Assembly (NCBI RefSeq): GCF_023822045.1
Contig: NZ_CP084712.1
Coordinates: 248,001 to 312,000, forward strand
Direction: 5' to 3'
Length of the DNA stretch: 64,000 bases
DNA from: Sphingopyxis sp. USTB-05
GTDB lineage: Bacteria > Pseudomonadota > Alphaproteobacteria > Sphingomonadales > Sphingomonadaceae
The translations under genes were made by a program, and so were the position numbers. Of the stretch, positions 1 through 11,753 are shown in pieces (the first letter of the stretch is position 1; each line of letters opens with the position of its first letter). The notes under the pieces are model-generated. The model made no database searches. It saw only the letters and a program-made list of their open reading frames with translations, and was not told the DNA's origin.

Positions 1-496
1 CGCCAAGGCGGGTATCGCCGCGACGCTGGAGGCCGAAGCGAAGATCGGGCGCGAACTGCCGCTGATGATCTCGATGACGCTGACCGACCTTTCGGGACGC
101 AACCTGTCGGGCCACACGGTCGAGGCTTTCTGGTATGCCGTACGCCACGCCAAGCCGCTGACGATCGGGCTCAATTGCTCGTTCGGTGCGTCGCAGCTCC
201 GTCCGCATGTCCGCGTCCTCTCCGATATCGCCGATGCGTTGGTGATGGTCTATCCGAACGCCGGCTTGCCCAACGAACTCGGCGAATATGACGAAATGCC
301 CGACACGACCGCGAGCCTTGTGCGCGAATGGGCCGAACATGGCCAAGTCAATATCCTCGGTGGCTGCTGCGGATCGACACCCGCGCATATCGCGGCGATG
401 GCGAAAGCGATCGAGCGGCTCGCGCCGCGGCAGATTCCCGATGTGCCGGTGCGCACGCGGCTTGCGGGGCTCGAGCCCTTTACCATGGCGGCCTGA
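1..496 (+). CDS. metH: Methionine synthase, homocysteine S-methyltransferase module (5' end outside window)
   Basis: The coding frame enters at base 2 and ends with TGA at 494-496, so only about the last 164 residues are visible. This is the zinc-dependent domain that binds homocysteine. The cysteine ligands are visible in GLNCSFGAS and in ILGGCCGSTPAHI, the signature of MetH/BHMT-type methyltransferases. The protein stops after this domain. The folate, cobalamin and activation domains are in a separate gene from 1048, so the enzyme is made as two polypeptides. A GNAT gene follows after 4 bp, suggesting one transcript. The family call is secure; the N-terminus cannot be seen. Confidence 0.93.
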   Translation, partial: AKAGIAATLEAEAKIGRELPLMISMTLTDLSGRNLSGHTVEAFWYAVRHAKPLTIGLNCSFGASQLRPHVRVLSDIADALVMVYPNAGLPNELGEYDEMPDTTASLVREWAEHGQVNILGGCCGSTPAHIAAMAKAIERLAPRQIPDVPVRTRLAGLEPFTMAA

Positions 497-500
497 ACCG

Positions 501-1025
501 ATGCCCGACAATCCGACATGGACGATCCGGGAAGCCGGAGTCGATGATGCGCCGGCGCTCGCGCTGATCGGCGCGGCGACCTTCCTCGAAACCTTCGCGG
601 GCATTCTCGATGGCGATGCGATCGTCGGTCACTGCGCCGCACAGCATAATGCGGCTGCCTATGCGGCCGGTCTGGCGGCCGGCGCGCGCGCCTGGATCGC
701 CGAAGCGCAGCCCGGCGGCGCGCCGATCGGATTCGCGCTGGTCGGCAAGCCTGACCTTGCTGCGGCACTCGAAGGCGATATCGAGCTGAAGCGCATCTAT
801 TTGCTGTCGCGCTTTCACGGCACCGGGCTCGGCGCGGCGCTGATGAAGCGGGCGCTGGAGGCAGCGCACGGTCATCGCCGTCTGTTGCTCGGTGTCTACG
901 CCCGCAACGAGCGCGCGCTCGCCTTCTATCGCAAACAGGGTTTTGTCGACCTCGGCACGCGCCAGTTCAATGTCGGCGGCAAGCTTTACGACGATCTCGT
1001 CCTAGCCCGCCCGCTTGCCGCCTAA
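501..1025 (+). CDS. GNAT-family N-acetyltransferase
   Basis: A 174-residue protein with the GNAT fold. The acetyl-CoA loop is in the segment [18 protein letters not shown] (Q/RxxGxG/A-like), followed by the typical C-terminal [17 protein letters not shown] strand-helix. The ATG at 501 is chosen because it lies 4 bp after the upstream metH stop; a longer reading frame upstream only runs antiparallel in phase through metH. It sits between the two metH pieces and is probably co-transcribed with them. The substrate cannot be told from the sequence; small amines, amino acids or ribosomal protein N-termini are all possible in this family. Confidence 0.88.
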   Translation: MPDNPTWTIREAGVDDAPALALIGAATFLETFAGILDGDAIVGHCAAQHNAAAYAAGLAAGARAWIAEAQPGGAPIGFALVGKPDLAAALEGDIELKRIYLLSRFHGTGLGAALMKRALEAAHGHRRLLLGVYARNERALAFYRKQGFVDLGTRQFNVGGKLYDDLVLARPLAA

Positions 1026-1047
1026 TGCTCAGTTTCAGGATTATTCG

Positions 1048-3666
<2,619 letters not shown>

Positions 3667-3679
3667 CCTGCATCGGTGT

Positions 3680-3702
3680 GCCTGTCCGATAAGGGGACAG
3701 GC
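3680..3702 (+). terminator. Hairpin after metH
   Basis: GCCTGTCC and GGACAGGC form a perfect 8-bp stem around a 7-nt loop, 14 bp after the metH stop codon. No U-run follows (gcccgatt), so it is either a weak intrinsic terminator or an mRNA 3'-stabilising hairpin. It lies in a gene-free gap before the next start at 3760. Confidence 0.5.
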
Positions 3703-3759
3703 GCCCGATTAACCAGCTTCGCGAGCGACGAAGGTCCCGAAAGCCGCTATGGCGCGGCG

Positions 3760-4713
3760 ATGTCCAAGGCAATTCTCCGCCGGCCCTTGCTGCCGCTGCT
3801 CGCCCTTCCGCTGCTTCTCGCGCCGCTGCCGCTGCCGGCACAGACCGGCGGCGAGCCCTATAGTGTCGATGGGCGCAGCTTCGGGCGGTTGCAGGATGCC
3901 GTCGATGCGATCGGGGAAGGCGAGGGCACAATCCGCGTCGCTCCCGGTTACCATCGCGATTGCGCCGTGCAGACCGCGGGTCGCATCGCCTTCGTTGCGG
4001 TCGAACCCGGCCGTGCGATCTTCGACGGTGTGACGTGCGAGGGCAAGGCTGCGCTAGTGCTGCGCGGTGCTGGCGCGAAAGTCGACGGGATCGTGTTCCA
4101 GAATATGCGCGTCCCCGACGGCAATGGCGCAGGTATCCGTCTCGAGCAGAGCGACCTCGACGTCGTGAACAGCCTTTTCCGCAACAGCGAGGAGGGTATC
4201 CTAACCGCCGACGATCCCGCCGCGACGCTGACGATCGACCGCTCGACCTTCTCGCGCCTTGGTCGCTGCGACCGCGGCCTGAGCTGCGCGCACAGCGTTT
4301 ACACAGGCAGCTATGGCCGCGTTGTCGTGACGCGCACGCGCTTCGAAAAGGGCAGCGGCGGCCATTATCTGAAAACCCGCGCGGCGCGGGTCGACATCAA
4401 CGACAACAGCTTCGACGACACGCAGGGCAAGACGACCAATTATCTGATCGACCTGCCCGCAGGTTCGACGGGCCGCGTCGTGAACAATCTGCTGATCCAG
4501 GGGCGCGACAAGGAAAATTATTCGGCGCTGATCGCCGTCGCTGCCGAGGCACGCGACAATCCATCGCGCGGCCTGGTGATCGAGGGCAATCGCGCGAGCA
4601 TTCCGCAAGGCATTGGCCGAAACTCGGTGTTCGTTGCCGATTGGAGCGGCGAACCGCTGGCGATCGGACCAAACGAACTGGGGCCGGGGCTGAAGCGCTT
4701 CGAGAAGCGGTAG
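3760..4713 (+). CDS. Secreted right-handed parallel beta-helix protein
   Basis: A 317-residue protein. The ATG at 3760 gives a clean signal peptide (Lys/Arg, then a Leu/Pro-rich core ending LPLPAQ). The mature part begins with a strand-rich FGRLQDAVDAIGEGEGTIRV segment typical of pectate-lyase-like/NosD beta-helices. Repeated short strands with regularly spaced Asn/Asp follow (DIVFQN, DVVNSLFRN, VDINDNSFD, VVNNLLIQG). It is probably periplasmic or surface-exposed. I see no recognisable lyase catalytic set, so carbohydrate binding or processing is only a guess. An upstream in-frame start at 3676 would overlap the hairpin and destroy the signal peptide. Confidence 0.75.
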   Translation: MSKAILRRPLLPLLALPLLLAPLPLPAQTGGEPYSVDGRSFGRLQDAVDAIGEGEGTIRVAPGYHRDCAVQTAGRIAFVAVEPGRAIFDGVTCEGKAALVLRGAGAKVDGIVFQNMRVPDGNGAGIRLEQSDLDVVNSLFRNSEEGILTADDPAATLTIDRSTFSRLGRCDRGLSCAHSVYTGSYGRVVVTRTRFEKGSGGHYLKTRAARVDINDNSFDDTQGKTTNYLIDLPAGSTGRVVNNLLIQGRDKENYSALIAVAAEARDNPSRGLVIEGNRASIPQGIGRNSVFVADWSGEPLAIGPNELGPGLKRFEKR

Positions 4714-4717
4714 GGGC

Positions 4718-5224
4718 TTACGCCTCGCCGCGCGTTTCGATCAGCGACGCGGCGAGCGCCTCAGCGGGCGATTTGCCGCCCCACAGCACGAACTGGAACA
4801 CCGGGTAAAAGCGCTCGCATTCGTCGATCGCGCTTTCGATCAGCGTCTCGGTGAGGTCGAGCGGCAGCGACGCGTCGGCGCCGAGCAGCATACCGTGGCG
4901 GAACAGGATCGTGCCGCTGTTCGACCACAGTTCGAAATGGCCGAGCCACAATTGCTCGTTGATCAGCGCGAGCGCTTCATGCGCCACGGCGCGTTTGTCC
5001 TCGACGACGCGAATGTCGGGGAAAGCGAGGAGCTGGATTACCCCGTCGTCGGCACGCCACACCGCGCGCAGTTCATAAGTTGTCCAACTGCCCTGTGCAG
5101 TGGCGACAATCTCGTCCTCACCGACCATCTCGTGCGGCCAGTCGTGCGCGGCGAAATAGGATGCCAGCATCTCCATCGGTGCCGCGTCCTGGCCGTCATC
5201 ATCGTCGTAAATATCGTCACTCAT
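4718..5224 (-). CDS. YbjN domain-containing protein
   Basis: A 168-residue acidic cytoplasmic protein starting MSDDIYDDDD. The body has the YbjN pattern: EMVGEDEIVATAQGSWTTYE, then LLAFPDIRV, then INEQLWLGHFELWSNSGTILFRH. YbjN relatives resemble type III secretion chaperones and are linked to stress and motility regulation, but their biochemical role is not settled. It is convergent with the beta-helix gene (4 bp between stops). Confidence 0.8.
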   Translation of the reverse strand: MSDDIYDDDDGQDAAPMEMLASYFAAHDWPHEMVGEDEIVATAQGSWTTYELRAVWRADDGVIQLLAFPDIRVVEDKRAVAHEALALINEQLWLGHFELWSNSGTILFRHGMLLGADASLPLDLTETLIESAIDECERFYPVFQFVLWGGKSPAEALAASLIETRGEA

Positions 5225-5319
5225 GCGCGCGCCTTAGCCCGGATGGCGCCGCGACGCGAGTCCGCGTCCCGTGCCATCCGGGGAATATATTGTGCATAAT
5301 GGACCGCGCGCTTGGCGCG

Positions 5320-5664
5320 TCAGCCCTTGGGCTTGCGCGCCGCAGGCTTCGCGGCCGGTTTCGTCGCAGCCGGCTTTGTTGCGCCCTTCGGCGCCGCCGC
5401 AGCCTTCGGAGCCGCCGCCGGCTTCGCCACGCCTTCGAGCTTGTCGAGCCGTGCCTTCAACGCTTCGGCTTCGGCGCGCGCGGTCGCGGCCATCTGCTTC
5501 ACCGCCTCAAATTCCTCGCGGCTGACGAAATCCATGCGGCCAACCCATTCCTTGGCACGGTCGCGCATCGCGGATTCGGCTTCGCGGCCTGCACCGGCGA
5601 CGGTTCCGGCAATGCCGTTCACCATCTTGGCGAGGTCGTCGAAAAAGCGGTTTTCGCTTTGCAT
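5320..5664 (-). CDS. UbiK-family accessory factor (BMFP domain)
   Basis: A 114-residue protein. The N-terminal MQSENRFFDDLAKMVNGIAG block and the central REEFEAVKQMAATARAEAEAL coiled coil match the BMFP/UbiK family, which helps the soluble stage of ubiquinone biosynthesis and binds lipid. The C-terminal third is a low-complexity Ala/Lys/Pro tail (AAPKAAAAPKG, AATKPAAKPAARK), common in sphingomonad homologues. It lies 37 bp upstream of the tspO stop on the same strand, with tspO transcribed first. Function in ubiquinone synthesis is by family only. Confidence 0.85.
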   Translation of the reverse strand: MQSENRFFDDLAKMVNGIAGTVAGAGREAESAMRDRAKEWVGRMDFVSREEFEAVKQMAATARAEAEALKARLDKLEGVAKPAAAPKAAAAPKGATKPAATKPAAKPAARKPKG

Positions 5665-5701
5665 GTCTCATATTCCTTCGTCGGGGTCTGTCCCCTTGCC
5701 G

Positions 5702-6271
5702 TCACCTTATCTGGGTGCTGGCGGCGGCGGGGACAAGGGTTTCGGCATCGGGATTGCGCTGATCGATCTGGAAATTCAGGATCGCGGCAAAGCTTAGCCA
5801 GATCATATAGGGCACCAGCAGCCACGCCGCCGCCTTGCGGATTGCCGCAAATGCGAAGGCCGTCGCGATGGTCACCATCAAGATGAAGATGATCACATAG
5901 AGCGCGGTCGTCACCTGATGCTGCCCAAAGAAAAGCGGCGACCAGGCGAAATTAGCGAAAAGCTGAACGAAGAAGAGCAGCAGCGCGAAGCCGCGCCCCT
6001 TTGCGCCGCGCGCATGGAGGATCATCGCGAGCGACAGGCCGAGGCAGATGTAGAGGATCGGCCAGACGGTGCCGAACACCCAGCCCGGCGGCGTGATCGG
6101 TGGCAAGTCGAGCGATGCGAACCAGCGATTGCCATAACCGCTGTTCGACAAGAGCCCCGACAGGCTGCCCGCAAGCACGATCGCTGGCACAGTAACGAGC
6201 GCCCAGCGCAGATAGGACATGCGAAGCTGTCCCGGCGTTGCGATTTCGGTCATGTCCGCATTATCCCCCAC
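5702..6271 (-). CDS. tspO: TspO/MBR-family tryptophan-rich sensory protein
   Basis: A 189-residue (or 183 if started at the ATG at 6253) integral membrane protein with five predicted membrane segments. The family blocks are present: LDLPPITPPGWVFGTVWPILY and NFAWSPLFF, plus YMIWLSFAAILNFQI near the end. TspO binds tetrapyrroles and cholesterol-like ligands and in alphaproteobacteria modulates photosynthesis/tetrapyrrole genes. Here it lies between UbiK and TlyA genes with no pigment genes nearby. Confidence 0.9.
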   Translation of the reverse strand: MGDNADMTEIATPGQLRMSYLRWALVTVPAIVLAGSLSGLLSNSGYGNRWFASLDLPPITPPGWVFGTVWPILYICLGLSLAMILHARGAKGRGFALLLFFVQLFANFAWSPLFFGQHQVTTALYVIIFILMVTIATAFAFAAIRKAAAWLLVPYMIWLSFAAILNFQIDQRNPDAETLVPAAASTQIR

Positions 6272-6314
6272 ACGCGAATCCGTTGCATTGGTGTCGCGAT
6301 TGTGCGGCGCAGCG

Positions 6315-7055
6315 TCAAGCGGCTCGCTTCACTGCAGCGATCAGAAATTCGACATTTCCTTCCGGACCGGTGATCGGACTTTCGACGAGGTCGGCGACCT
6401 CCCAGTTTTCGCGGGTCAGCCAGTCCCGCACTTCGGCGCAAACGCGTGCATGCACGGCGGCATCGCGAACGACGCCCTTCTTGCCCACCTCGTGGCGCTC
6501 CGCCTCGAACTGCGGCTTGATCAGCGCGACCATATGCGCGCCTTCTTTTGCGAAAGACATCGGTACGGGCAGCACTTTTGACAGCGCGATGAAACTGGCG
6601 TCGCAGACGATCAGGTCGACCGGTTCGGGGATGTGGGCGGGCGTCAGGATGCGCGCGCTCGTCTGTTCGTGGACGATGACGCGTTCGTCCTGCCGCAGCT
6701 TCCACGCGAGTTGATTGGTCCCCGAATCCACCGCATAGACGCGCGCCGCGCCGCGGCTGAGCAGCACGTCAGTAAAGCCGCCCGTCGACGATCCGACGTC
6801 GATCGCAACCGCACCGCTGACGTCCCAGCCGAGATGCCTCAGCGCATGGTCGAGCTTGATCCCGCCGCGCGACACCCACGGATGATCGCGGCCCTTGACG
6901 CTGATCTCTGCATCGTCGGCGATCTGCTGCCCAGCCTTGTCGATCTTGCGGTCGCCGACGAAGGCAAGCCCCGCAAGGATCAGTGCCTGCGCGCGCGTCC
7001 GGCTTTCGGCCAGGCCGCGGTCGACGAGCAGTTGGTCGGCGCGCTGCTTCGCCAT
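6315..7055 (-). CDS. tlyA: TlyA-family rRNA (cytidine-2'-O)-methyltransferase
   Basis: A 246-residue protein with an N-terminal S4 RNA-binding domain (MAKQRADQLLVDRGLAESR) and a C-terminal FtsJ/RrmJ-like Rossmann domain. The AdoMet loop is AIDVGSSTGGFTDVLL, followed by a catalytic region (LIVCDASFIALSKVLP, LIKPQFEAER). TlyA 2'-O-methylates 16S and/or 23S rRNA and was historically called haemolysin A. The ATG at 7055 overlaps the stop of the upstream dsbD by one base, so the two genes are translationally coupled; longer upstream reading in this frame is antisense-frame artefact within dsbD. Confidence 0.93.
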   Translation of the reverse strand: MAKQRADQLLVDRGLAESRTRAQALILAGLAFVGDRKIDKAGQQIADDAEISVKGRDHPWVSRGGIKLDHALRHLGWDVSGAVAIDVGSSTGGFTDVLLSRGAARVYAVDSGTNQLAWKLRQDERVIVHEQTSARILTPAHIPEPVDLIVCDASFIALSKVLPVPMSFAKEGAHMVALIKPQFEAERHEVGKKGVVRDAAVHARVCAEVRDWLTRENWEVADLVESPITGPEGNVEFLIAAVKRAA

Positions 7056-9118
7056 CAGCGCTTCGCCTTGTCGGCGAGCAGGCCCGGAGTCAGTATCTGC
7101 GGCAGGATTTCGGGCTTGGCGGCGCCGGGCGCGTACCAGAGATAGAGCGGCACGCTGTTGCGGCCATGTTCCGCCAGCGTGCGCGTGATGACCGGATCGC
7201 CGTTGGTCCAGTCGCCGACGAGCGTGACGACGCCTGCCTTTTCGAAGACCTGTTGCACCGTCTCGCGGTTGATCGCGCCGGCCTCGTTCGCCTTGCACGA
7301 CAGGCACCAGTCGGCGGTGAAATAGACGAAGACGGGCTTGCCTGTGGCGCGTGCCTTGGCGAGCGCATCCGCCGAAAAGGTCGATCCGGCGCCGTCGGCG
7401 GTGCGTTCGGCCTCGGCGACTTCGGTTACCGTGCCCGCGAGGCTGACGAGCAGAAGCAGACCGGACGCGAACAGCAGCCACGACCGCCGGTCGCCGCGCT
7501 GAATCGACCCGTAGTGTGTGAGCAGGACGAACGCCATCGCGACCGCAAGGGTTGGCCACATCAACTGCGCACCGCTACCAAGCTGGCGCCACAGCAGCCA
7601 TGCCAGCGCGAGGGTGGTGAGCGCCATCGGTAGCGCCATCCATTTGCGGAAACGGTCCATCCATGGCCCCGGCTTTGGCAGCTGATTGCGCAGCGCAGGT
7701 ACGAAGCCGACCCCAAGGAAGGGCAGGGCGAGCCCCAGCCCCAGCCCGCCGAAGATCGGCAGCGCGGCCCATGCCGGCAGCACCAGTGTCGCGCCCAGCG
7801 CCGCGCCGAGCAGCGGCCCGCTGCACGGCGTCGCGACGAAAGCGGCCAGCGCGCCGGTCCAGAAGCCGCCTGCCGCACCGCCCTTGTCGACGAGCGCCTG
7901 TCCACGGCCAAAGGACGGCAGTTCATATGCCCCGAGCAGATTGAGCGTGATCGCCAGCGCGAGGAGCAGCAGCGCCAATACGCTGACCGGATGCTGCAAT
8001 TGGAACGCCCAGCCGACCTGCTCGCCCGCGGCGCGCAACACAAGCAGCGCGCCGCCGAGGAGCAATGCGGTAACGATGGCGCCGGCGGTATAGGCTAGCG
8101 CCTCGACCTTCGCGCTGCGCGCATCGCCGCCCGAACGCGCAAGGCTAAGCGCCTTCAGGCTCAATATGGGAAATACGCACGGCATCAGGTTGAGGATGAG
8201 CCCGCCAAGGATTGCGCCGCCGAGCGCGGTCCAGAACAGGCCCATGTCGATGCCGCCGGCTTTCCCGGCGATCCCCTCGCCCTTCGCGGGAACCGTGCCG
8301 GGTTCGAGCGTCAGTGACAGACCGCGCCCGGCTCCGAGTTTCAGTAGCGCCGAAATCGGCCCCGCCTTGTCGCCCTTCACGCGCGTTTCGACGATGATGT
8401 GGTCGCCATTGCGACTGAAGCTTTGCGGCGCGGCATAGTCGACGACGTCCTGTGTCTCGACGAACAGATGCGGCGCGTCGATCGCGGTGCTGGCGGGGAG
8501 GGGGATGGCAAAGCGCACCATGTCGCCGCGCCGCTCCCACGTGCCGTGGCGATCGAGCGGCTGCGGCAGCAGCGCGCGCCAGCCGTCGAAGCGGGTGCGC
8601 TCGGCGGATGCGACCTTGCCATCGCCTGCCTTCAGTGCGACCGAAATTACGGCTTTTTCGGGCACGCACACCTTGTCTGTACAAGCGAGCCAGTTGGCGA
8701 CCCCGGATAGCGTCAGGTCGGTGCCCGGCGCGACGCTCTTGTCGACCTGAACTTCGGCGAGCAGCGCATAGGGGTGCTCATAGACATGGTTCATCATGCC
8801 AAAGAGGATCAGCGCGTCGGGCACCGGGTAACGGAAGGGGGCGATCGTCACGCCCTCGGGCGCGTTCCATTCGACGGACAGGCCGAAGCCCGCGTCGCCG
8901 CCATTTACCCAATAGCCGTGCCATGTCTTTTCAGGCGCCATCGTCAGCGCGAGCGTCATATTGCCGCCGGGAGCGGGCGTTGCCGACTCGGCGACCAGTT
9001 TTGGCTGTATATGGGTCGATTGTGCGTGCGCCGTGCTCATGGTGACTAGCGTCAGCGCCAGCAATGCCAGCAGGGCGCGCAATACGCGTGTCACAAAAGC
9101 CTCACTTCTCAAATTCAT
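7055..9118 (-). CDS. Thiol:disulfide interchange protein DsbD/ScsB-like
   Basis: A 687-residue protein with all three DsbD-type modules. A signal peptide (ALLALLALTLVTMSTAHAQ) precedes a periplasmic immunoglobulin-like domain with the pair LACTDKVCVPEK. A central eight-helix membrane domain carries single redox cysteines in LMPCVFP (Cys314) and VATPCSGP (Cys432). A C-terminal thioredoxin domain has WCLSCK (Cys605/Cys608). It carries electrons from cytoplasmic thioredoxin to periplasmic partners, for example for cytochrome c maturation or disulfide isomerisation. The start at 9118 (MNLRSEAF) gives the signal peptide. The long N-terminal domain and divergent motifs fit ScsB-like proteins of alphaproteobacteria better than classical DsbD. 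Confidence 0.9.
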   Translation of the reverse strand: MNLRSEAFVTRVLRALLALLALTLVTMSTAHAQSTHIQPKLVAESATPAPGGNMTLALTMAPEKTWHGYWVNGGDAGFGLSVEWNAPEGVTIAPFRYPVPDALILFGMMNHVYEHPYALLAEVQVDKSVAPGTDLTLSGVANWLACTDKVCVPEKAVISVALKAGDGKVASAERTRFDGWRALLPQPLDRHGTWERRGDMVRFAIPLPASTAIDAPHLFVETQDVVDYAAPQSFSRNGDHIIVETRVKGDKAGPISALLKLGAGRGLSLTLEPGTVPAKGEGIAGKAGGIDMGLFWTALGGAILGGLILNLMPCVFPILSLKALSLARSGGDARSAKVEALAYTAGAIVTALLLGGALLVLRAAGEQVGWAFQLQHPVSVLALLLLALAITLNLLGAYELPSFGRGQALVDKGGAAGGFWTGALAAFVATPCSGPLLGAALGATLVLPAWAALPIFGGLGLGLALPFLGVGFVPALRNQLPKPGPWMDRFRKWMALPMALTTLALAWLLWRQLGSGAQLMWPTLAVAMAFVLLTHYGSIQRGDRRSWLLFASGLLLLVSLAGTVTEVAEAERTADGAGSTFSADALAKARATGKPVFVYFTADWCLSCKANEAGAINRETVQQVFEKAGVVTLVGDWTNGDPVITRTLAEHGRNSVPLYLWYAPGAAKPEILPQILTPGLLADKAKR

Positions 9119-9231
9119 GCTCAGCCCGCGCCCGTTCGTCGTTCGAAGGCTTGCCATATAGGCGGCTTTCGACGAGAGGACAGCCCGCGCTTTTTGGGGC
9201 GACACCCCACCATCATTTGGAGAAGCCGTCC

Positions 9232-10902
9232 GTGAAGCTGAAATATCTGTCCACTGCCCTTGCCGCCGTGCTTTGTGTCGCCGCTGCCGGAACCGGTCTC
9301 GCGCAGAATTCGGCCCCGCCGGCGCAAAAGGTTACGGCCGCGACGCCGGCGCCGAAGCTTGTCGTGATGATCGCGGTCGACCAGTTTTCAGCCGACCTGT
9401 TCGCCGAATATCGTGGGCATTTCACCGGCGGCCTTGCGCGGCTTGCATCGGGCATCGTTTTTCCGTCGGGCTATCAGGCGCATGGTGCGACCGAGACCTG
9501 CCCCGGCCATTCGACGATCCTGACCGGCAATCATCCGGCGCACACGGGCATTGTGGCCAATAATTATTTCGACCTGTCGGTCGCGCGCGCCGACAAGCGC
9601 GTCTATTGCGCCGAGGATGAGACAGTCGCGGGGGCGACCTCGAAAAGCGGCGAATATGCGCCGTCGGTGAACCATCTGCTCGTCCCGACGCTCGGCGACC
9701 TGATGAAGGCGCGCGATCCGAAGGCGCAGGTGGTTTCGGTGTCGGGCAAGGACCGCTCGGCGATCATGATGGGCGGCCGGCAAGCCGACGAACTGATGTG
9801 GCTCGCACCCACCGGGCTCACCAGCTATCGCGGTACGACGCTGTCGCCAGCCGCGCAGCAGGCGAGCGCCGCGATTGCTGCCGCGATTAACCAGCCGCGC
9901 ACGGCGCTGGCGCTACCCGCGGATTGTGTGGCGCACGATATCGCAATCCCGGTTGGTGATAAGGGCGCGACGGTGGGCACCGGGCGGATGGCGCGCGACG
10001 CTGGCGACTTCCGCAAATTCATGGCGTCGCCGGAGGCCGACGGCGCAGTGCTTGCGACTGCGGCAGCGCTGCGTCAGGTGCGCAAGATGGGTGAAGGCAG
10101 CACCACCGACCTCCTCATCGTCGGTCTGTCGGCGACCGACTATGTCGGGCACAGCACCGGCACCGAGGGCAGCGAGATGTGCATCCAGATGGCGGGGCTC
10201 GACCGCGAGCTCGGTGATTTTTTTGCTCGGCTTGATGCGGCGGGGATGGACTATGTTGTGGCGTTGACCGCCGACCATGGCGGCCATGACCTGCCCGAAC
10301 GCAACCGTCAGAACGCCTGGCCCGATGCGCAGCGTATCGACAAGGCGCTCAATCCCGGGGCAATCGGAAAGGAAATTGCCGAGAAACTTGGCCTGCCGCA
10401 GCCCATTCTCTATGGCGACGGCGACGATTATTATTTCGCGAAGACGCTGACCGAGGCGCAGCGCAAAGCCATTCTTGCCGAGATTCTGCCCCGCTTGCGC
10501 GCGCACCCGCAGATCGAAGCGGTGGTCACGCGCGACCAGTTGGAGGCGCATCCGATCTCGAAGCGCGCCCCCGATACGTGGAGCCTGATGGACAAGCTGC
10601 GTGCTTCATATAATCCGCAGCGGTCGGGTGATTTCATCATCGCGCTGAAGCCGCGAGTCACCCCGATCCCCGAATCGGGCATCGGCTATGTCGCGACGCA
10701 CGGGTCGGTGTGGGATTATGATCGCCGCGTGCCGATCCTCTTCTGGCGCAAGGGGCTCGCCGGTTTCGAACAGCCCAATGCGGTGATGACCGTGGATATC
10801 ATGCCGACATTGGCGTCGGTGATCGGCCTTCCAGTCGATACGAGCAAGATCGACGGCCGTTGTCTCGACCTGTTGTCGGGGCCCGAGACGAGCTGTCGGT
10901 AG
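9232..10902 (+). CDS. phoK: PhoK-like alkaline phosphatase
   Basis: A 556-residue secreted phosphomonoesterase. GTG at 9232 is preceded by GGAG and gives a signal peptide ending GTGLAQ. The catalytic set of the Sphingomonas PhoK/SPAP type is visible: metal Asp in MIAVDQF, Thr89 nucleophile in HGATETCPGHST, Asn in TGIVANNYFD and KxR in SGKDRS. The remaining metal ligands are DxxxH (TDYVGH), DH (TADHGGHD) and a late His (YVATHGSVWDYD). The KxR pair separates PhoK-type monoesterases from nucleotide pyrophosphatases. It probably releases phosphate from organic esters in the periplasm. It is divergent from the dsbD-like gene; no clear Pho box was recognised in the 113-bp gap. Confidence 0.85.
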   Translation: MKLKYLSTALAAVLCVAAAGTGLAQNSAPPAQKVTAATPAPKLVVMIAVDQFSADLFAEYRGHFTGGLARLASGIVFPSGYQAHGATETCPGHSTILTGNHPAHTGIVANNYFDLSVARADKRVYCAEDETVAGATSKSGEYAPSVNHLLVPTLGDLMKARDPKAQVVSVSGKDRSAIMMGGRQADELMWLAPTGLTSYRGTTLSPAAQQASAAIAAAINQPRTALALPADCVAHDIAIPVGDKGATVGTGRMARDAGDFRKFMASPEADGAVLATAAALRQVRKMGEGSTTDLLIVGLSATDYVGHSTGTEGSEMCIQMAGLDRELGDFFARLDAAGMDYVVALTADHGGHDLPERNRQNAWPDAQRIDKALNPGAIGKEIAEKLGLPQPILYGDGDDYYFAKTLTEAQRKAILAEILPRLRAHPQIEAVVTRDQLEAHPISKRAPDTWSLMDKLRASYNPQRSGDFIIALKPRVTPIPESGIGYVATHGSVWDYDRRVPILFWRKGLAGFEQPNAVMTVDIMPTLASVIGLPVDTSKIDGRCLDLLSGPETSCR

Positions 10903-10921
10903 GACAAGAAAAGAAGGACCT

Positions 10922-11752
10922 ATGACCAAAGCATTGCGGAATTTCTCCGGCCGCCTTCTGCTGGTCGGCTGCGGCAATATGGCGGGCGCAATGCTCGATC
11001 GCTGGCTGGCGGCGGGGCTCGACCCGGCGCTGGTCGCGATCGTCGACCCGTTTGCGGCGCCGCGCGCCAGCATCGTCCAGCATGAATCGCTGGGCGAGTG
11101 GCAGGCCGCGGGCGGTAGCGCCGACTGGATCATGCTTGGCATGAAGCCGCAGCAACTGGGCGACGTCGCCGAGATACTCGCGCCGCTCGCGACCGGTCAG
11201 GTCCATCTCCTGTCGATCCTCGCGGGCGTCTCGCTCGCCGATCTCGCCGCCCGCTTCCCCGACGCCGGGGCACAGGTCCGCATCCTGCCCAACCTCGCCG
11301 CACGTATCGGCGCGGGCGTGTCGGCGGTCGCCACATCGGGCGATGCCGACGACAAGGCGATCAATGCGCTGCTCGATCCGCTCGGCAAGACGGTGCGGCT
11401 TGCCGACGATTCGACGATGGATCTCGTGACGGCCTTCACCGGCAGCGGTCCCGCCTTTGTCTTTCGCCTGATCGAATCCTATGCCGCGGCGGGCGAACGG
11501 CTGGGCCTGTCGGCCGAGGATTCGCTGGCGCTCGCCACCGCGACCTTCGGCGGCGCGACCGCTTTGCTTGCCGACAGCGGCGAAAAGCCCGGTGTGCTGA
11601 TCGCGCAGGTGGCGAGCAAGGGCGGCACGACGCAGGCGGGGCTGGATGTGCTCGACAGCGAAGGCCAGCTCGCCGCGTTGCTTACCAACGTATTACGCGC
11701 CGCGCGCGACCGCGGGCGCGAACTCGCCGATATCGCCCGCGGCGAAAGTTGA
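10922..11752 (+). CDS. proC: Pyrroline-5-carboxylate reductase
   Basis: A 276-residue protein that reduces P5C to proline with NAD(P)H. The N-terminal Rossmann motif is LLVGCGNMAGAML. The C-terminal dimerisation and active-site region carries GSGPAFVFRLIESYAAAGERLGL and the ProC signature around SKGGTTQAGLDVL. The ATG at 10922 follows the phosphatase stop by 19 bp with an AGAAGGA ribosome site just before it. The length is typical of the family. Confidence 0.95.
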   Translation: MTKALRNFSGRLLLVGCGNMAGAMLDRWLAAGLDPALVAIVDPFAAPRASIVQHESLGEWQAAGGSADWIMLGMKPQQLGDVAEILAPLATGQVHLLSILAGVSLADLAARFPDAGAQVRILPNLAARIGAGVSAVATSGDADDKAINALLDPLGKTVRLADDSTMDLVTAFTGSGPAFVFRLIESYAAAGERLGLSAEDSLALATATFGGATALLADSGEKPGVLIAQVASKGGTTQAGLDVLDSEGQLAALLTNVLRAARDRGRELADIARGES

Positions 11753-11753
11753 G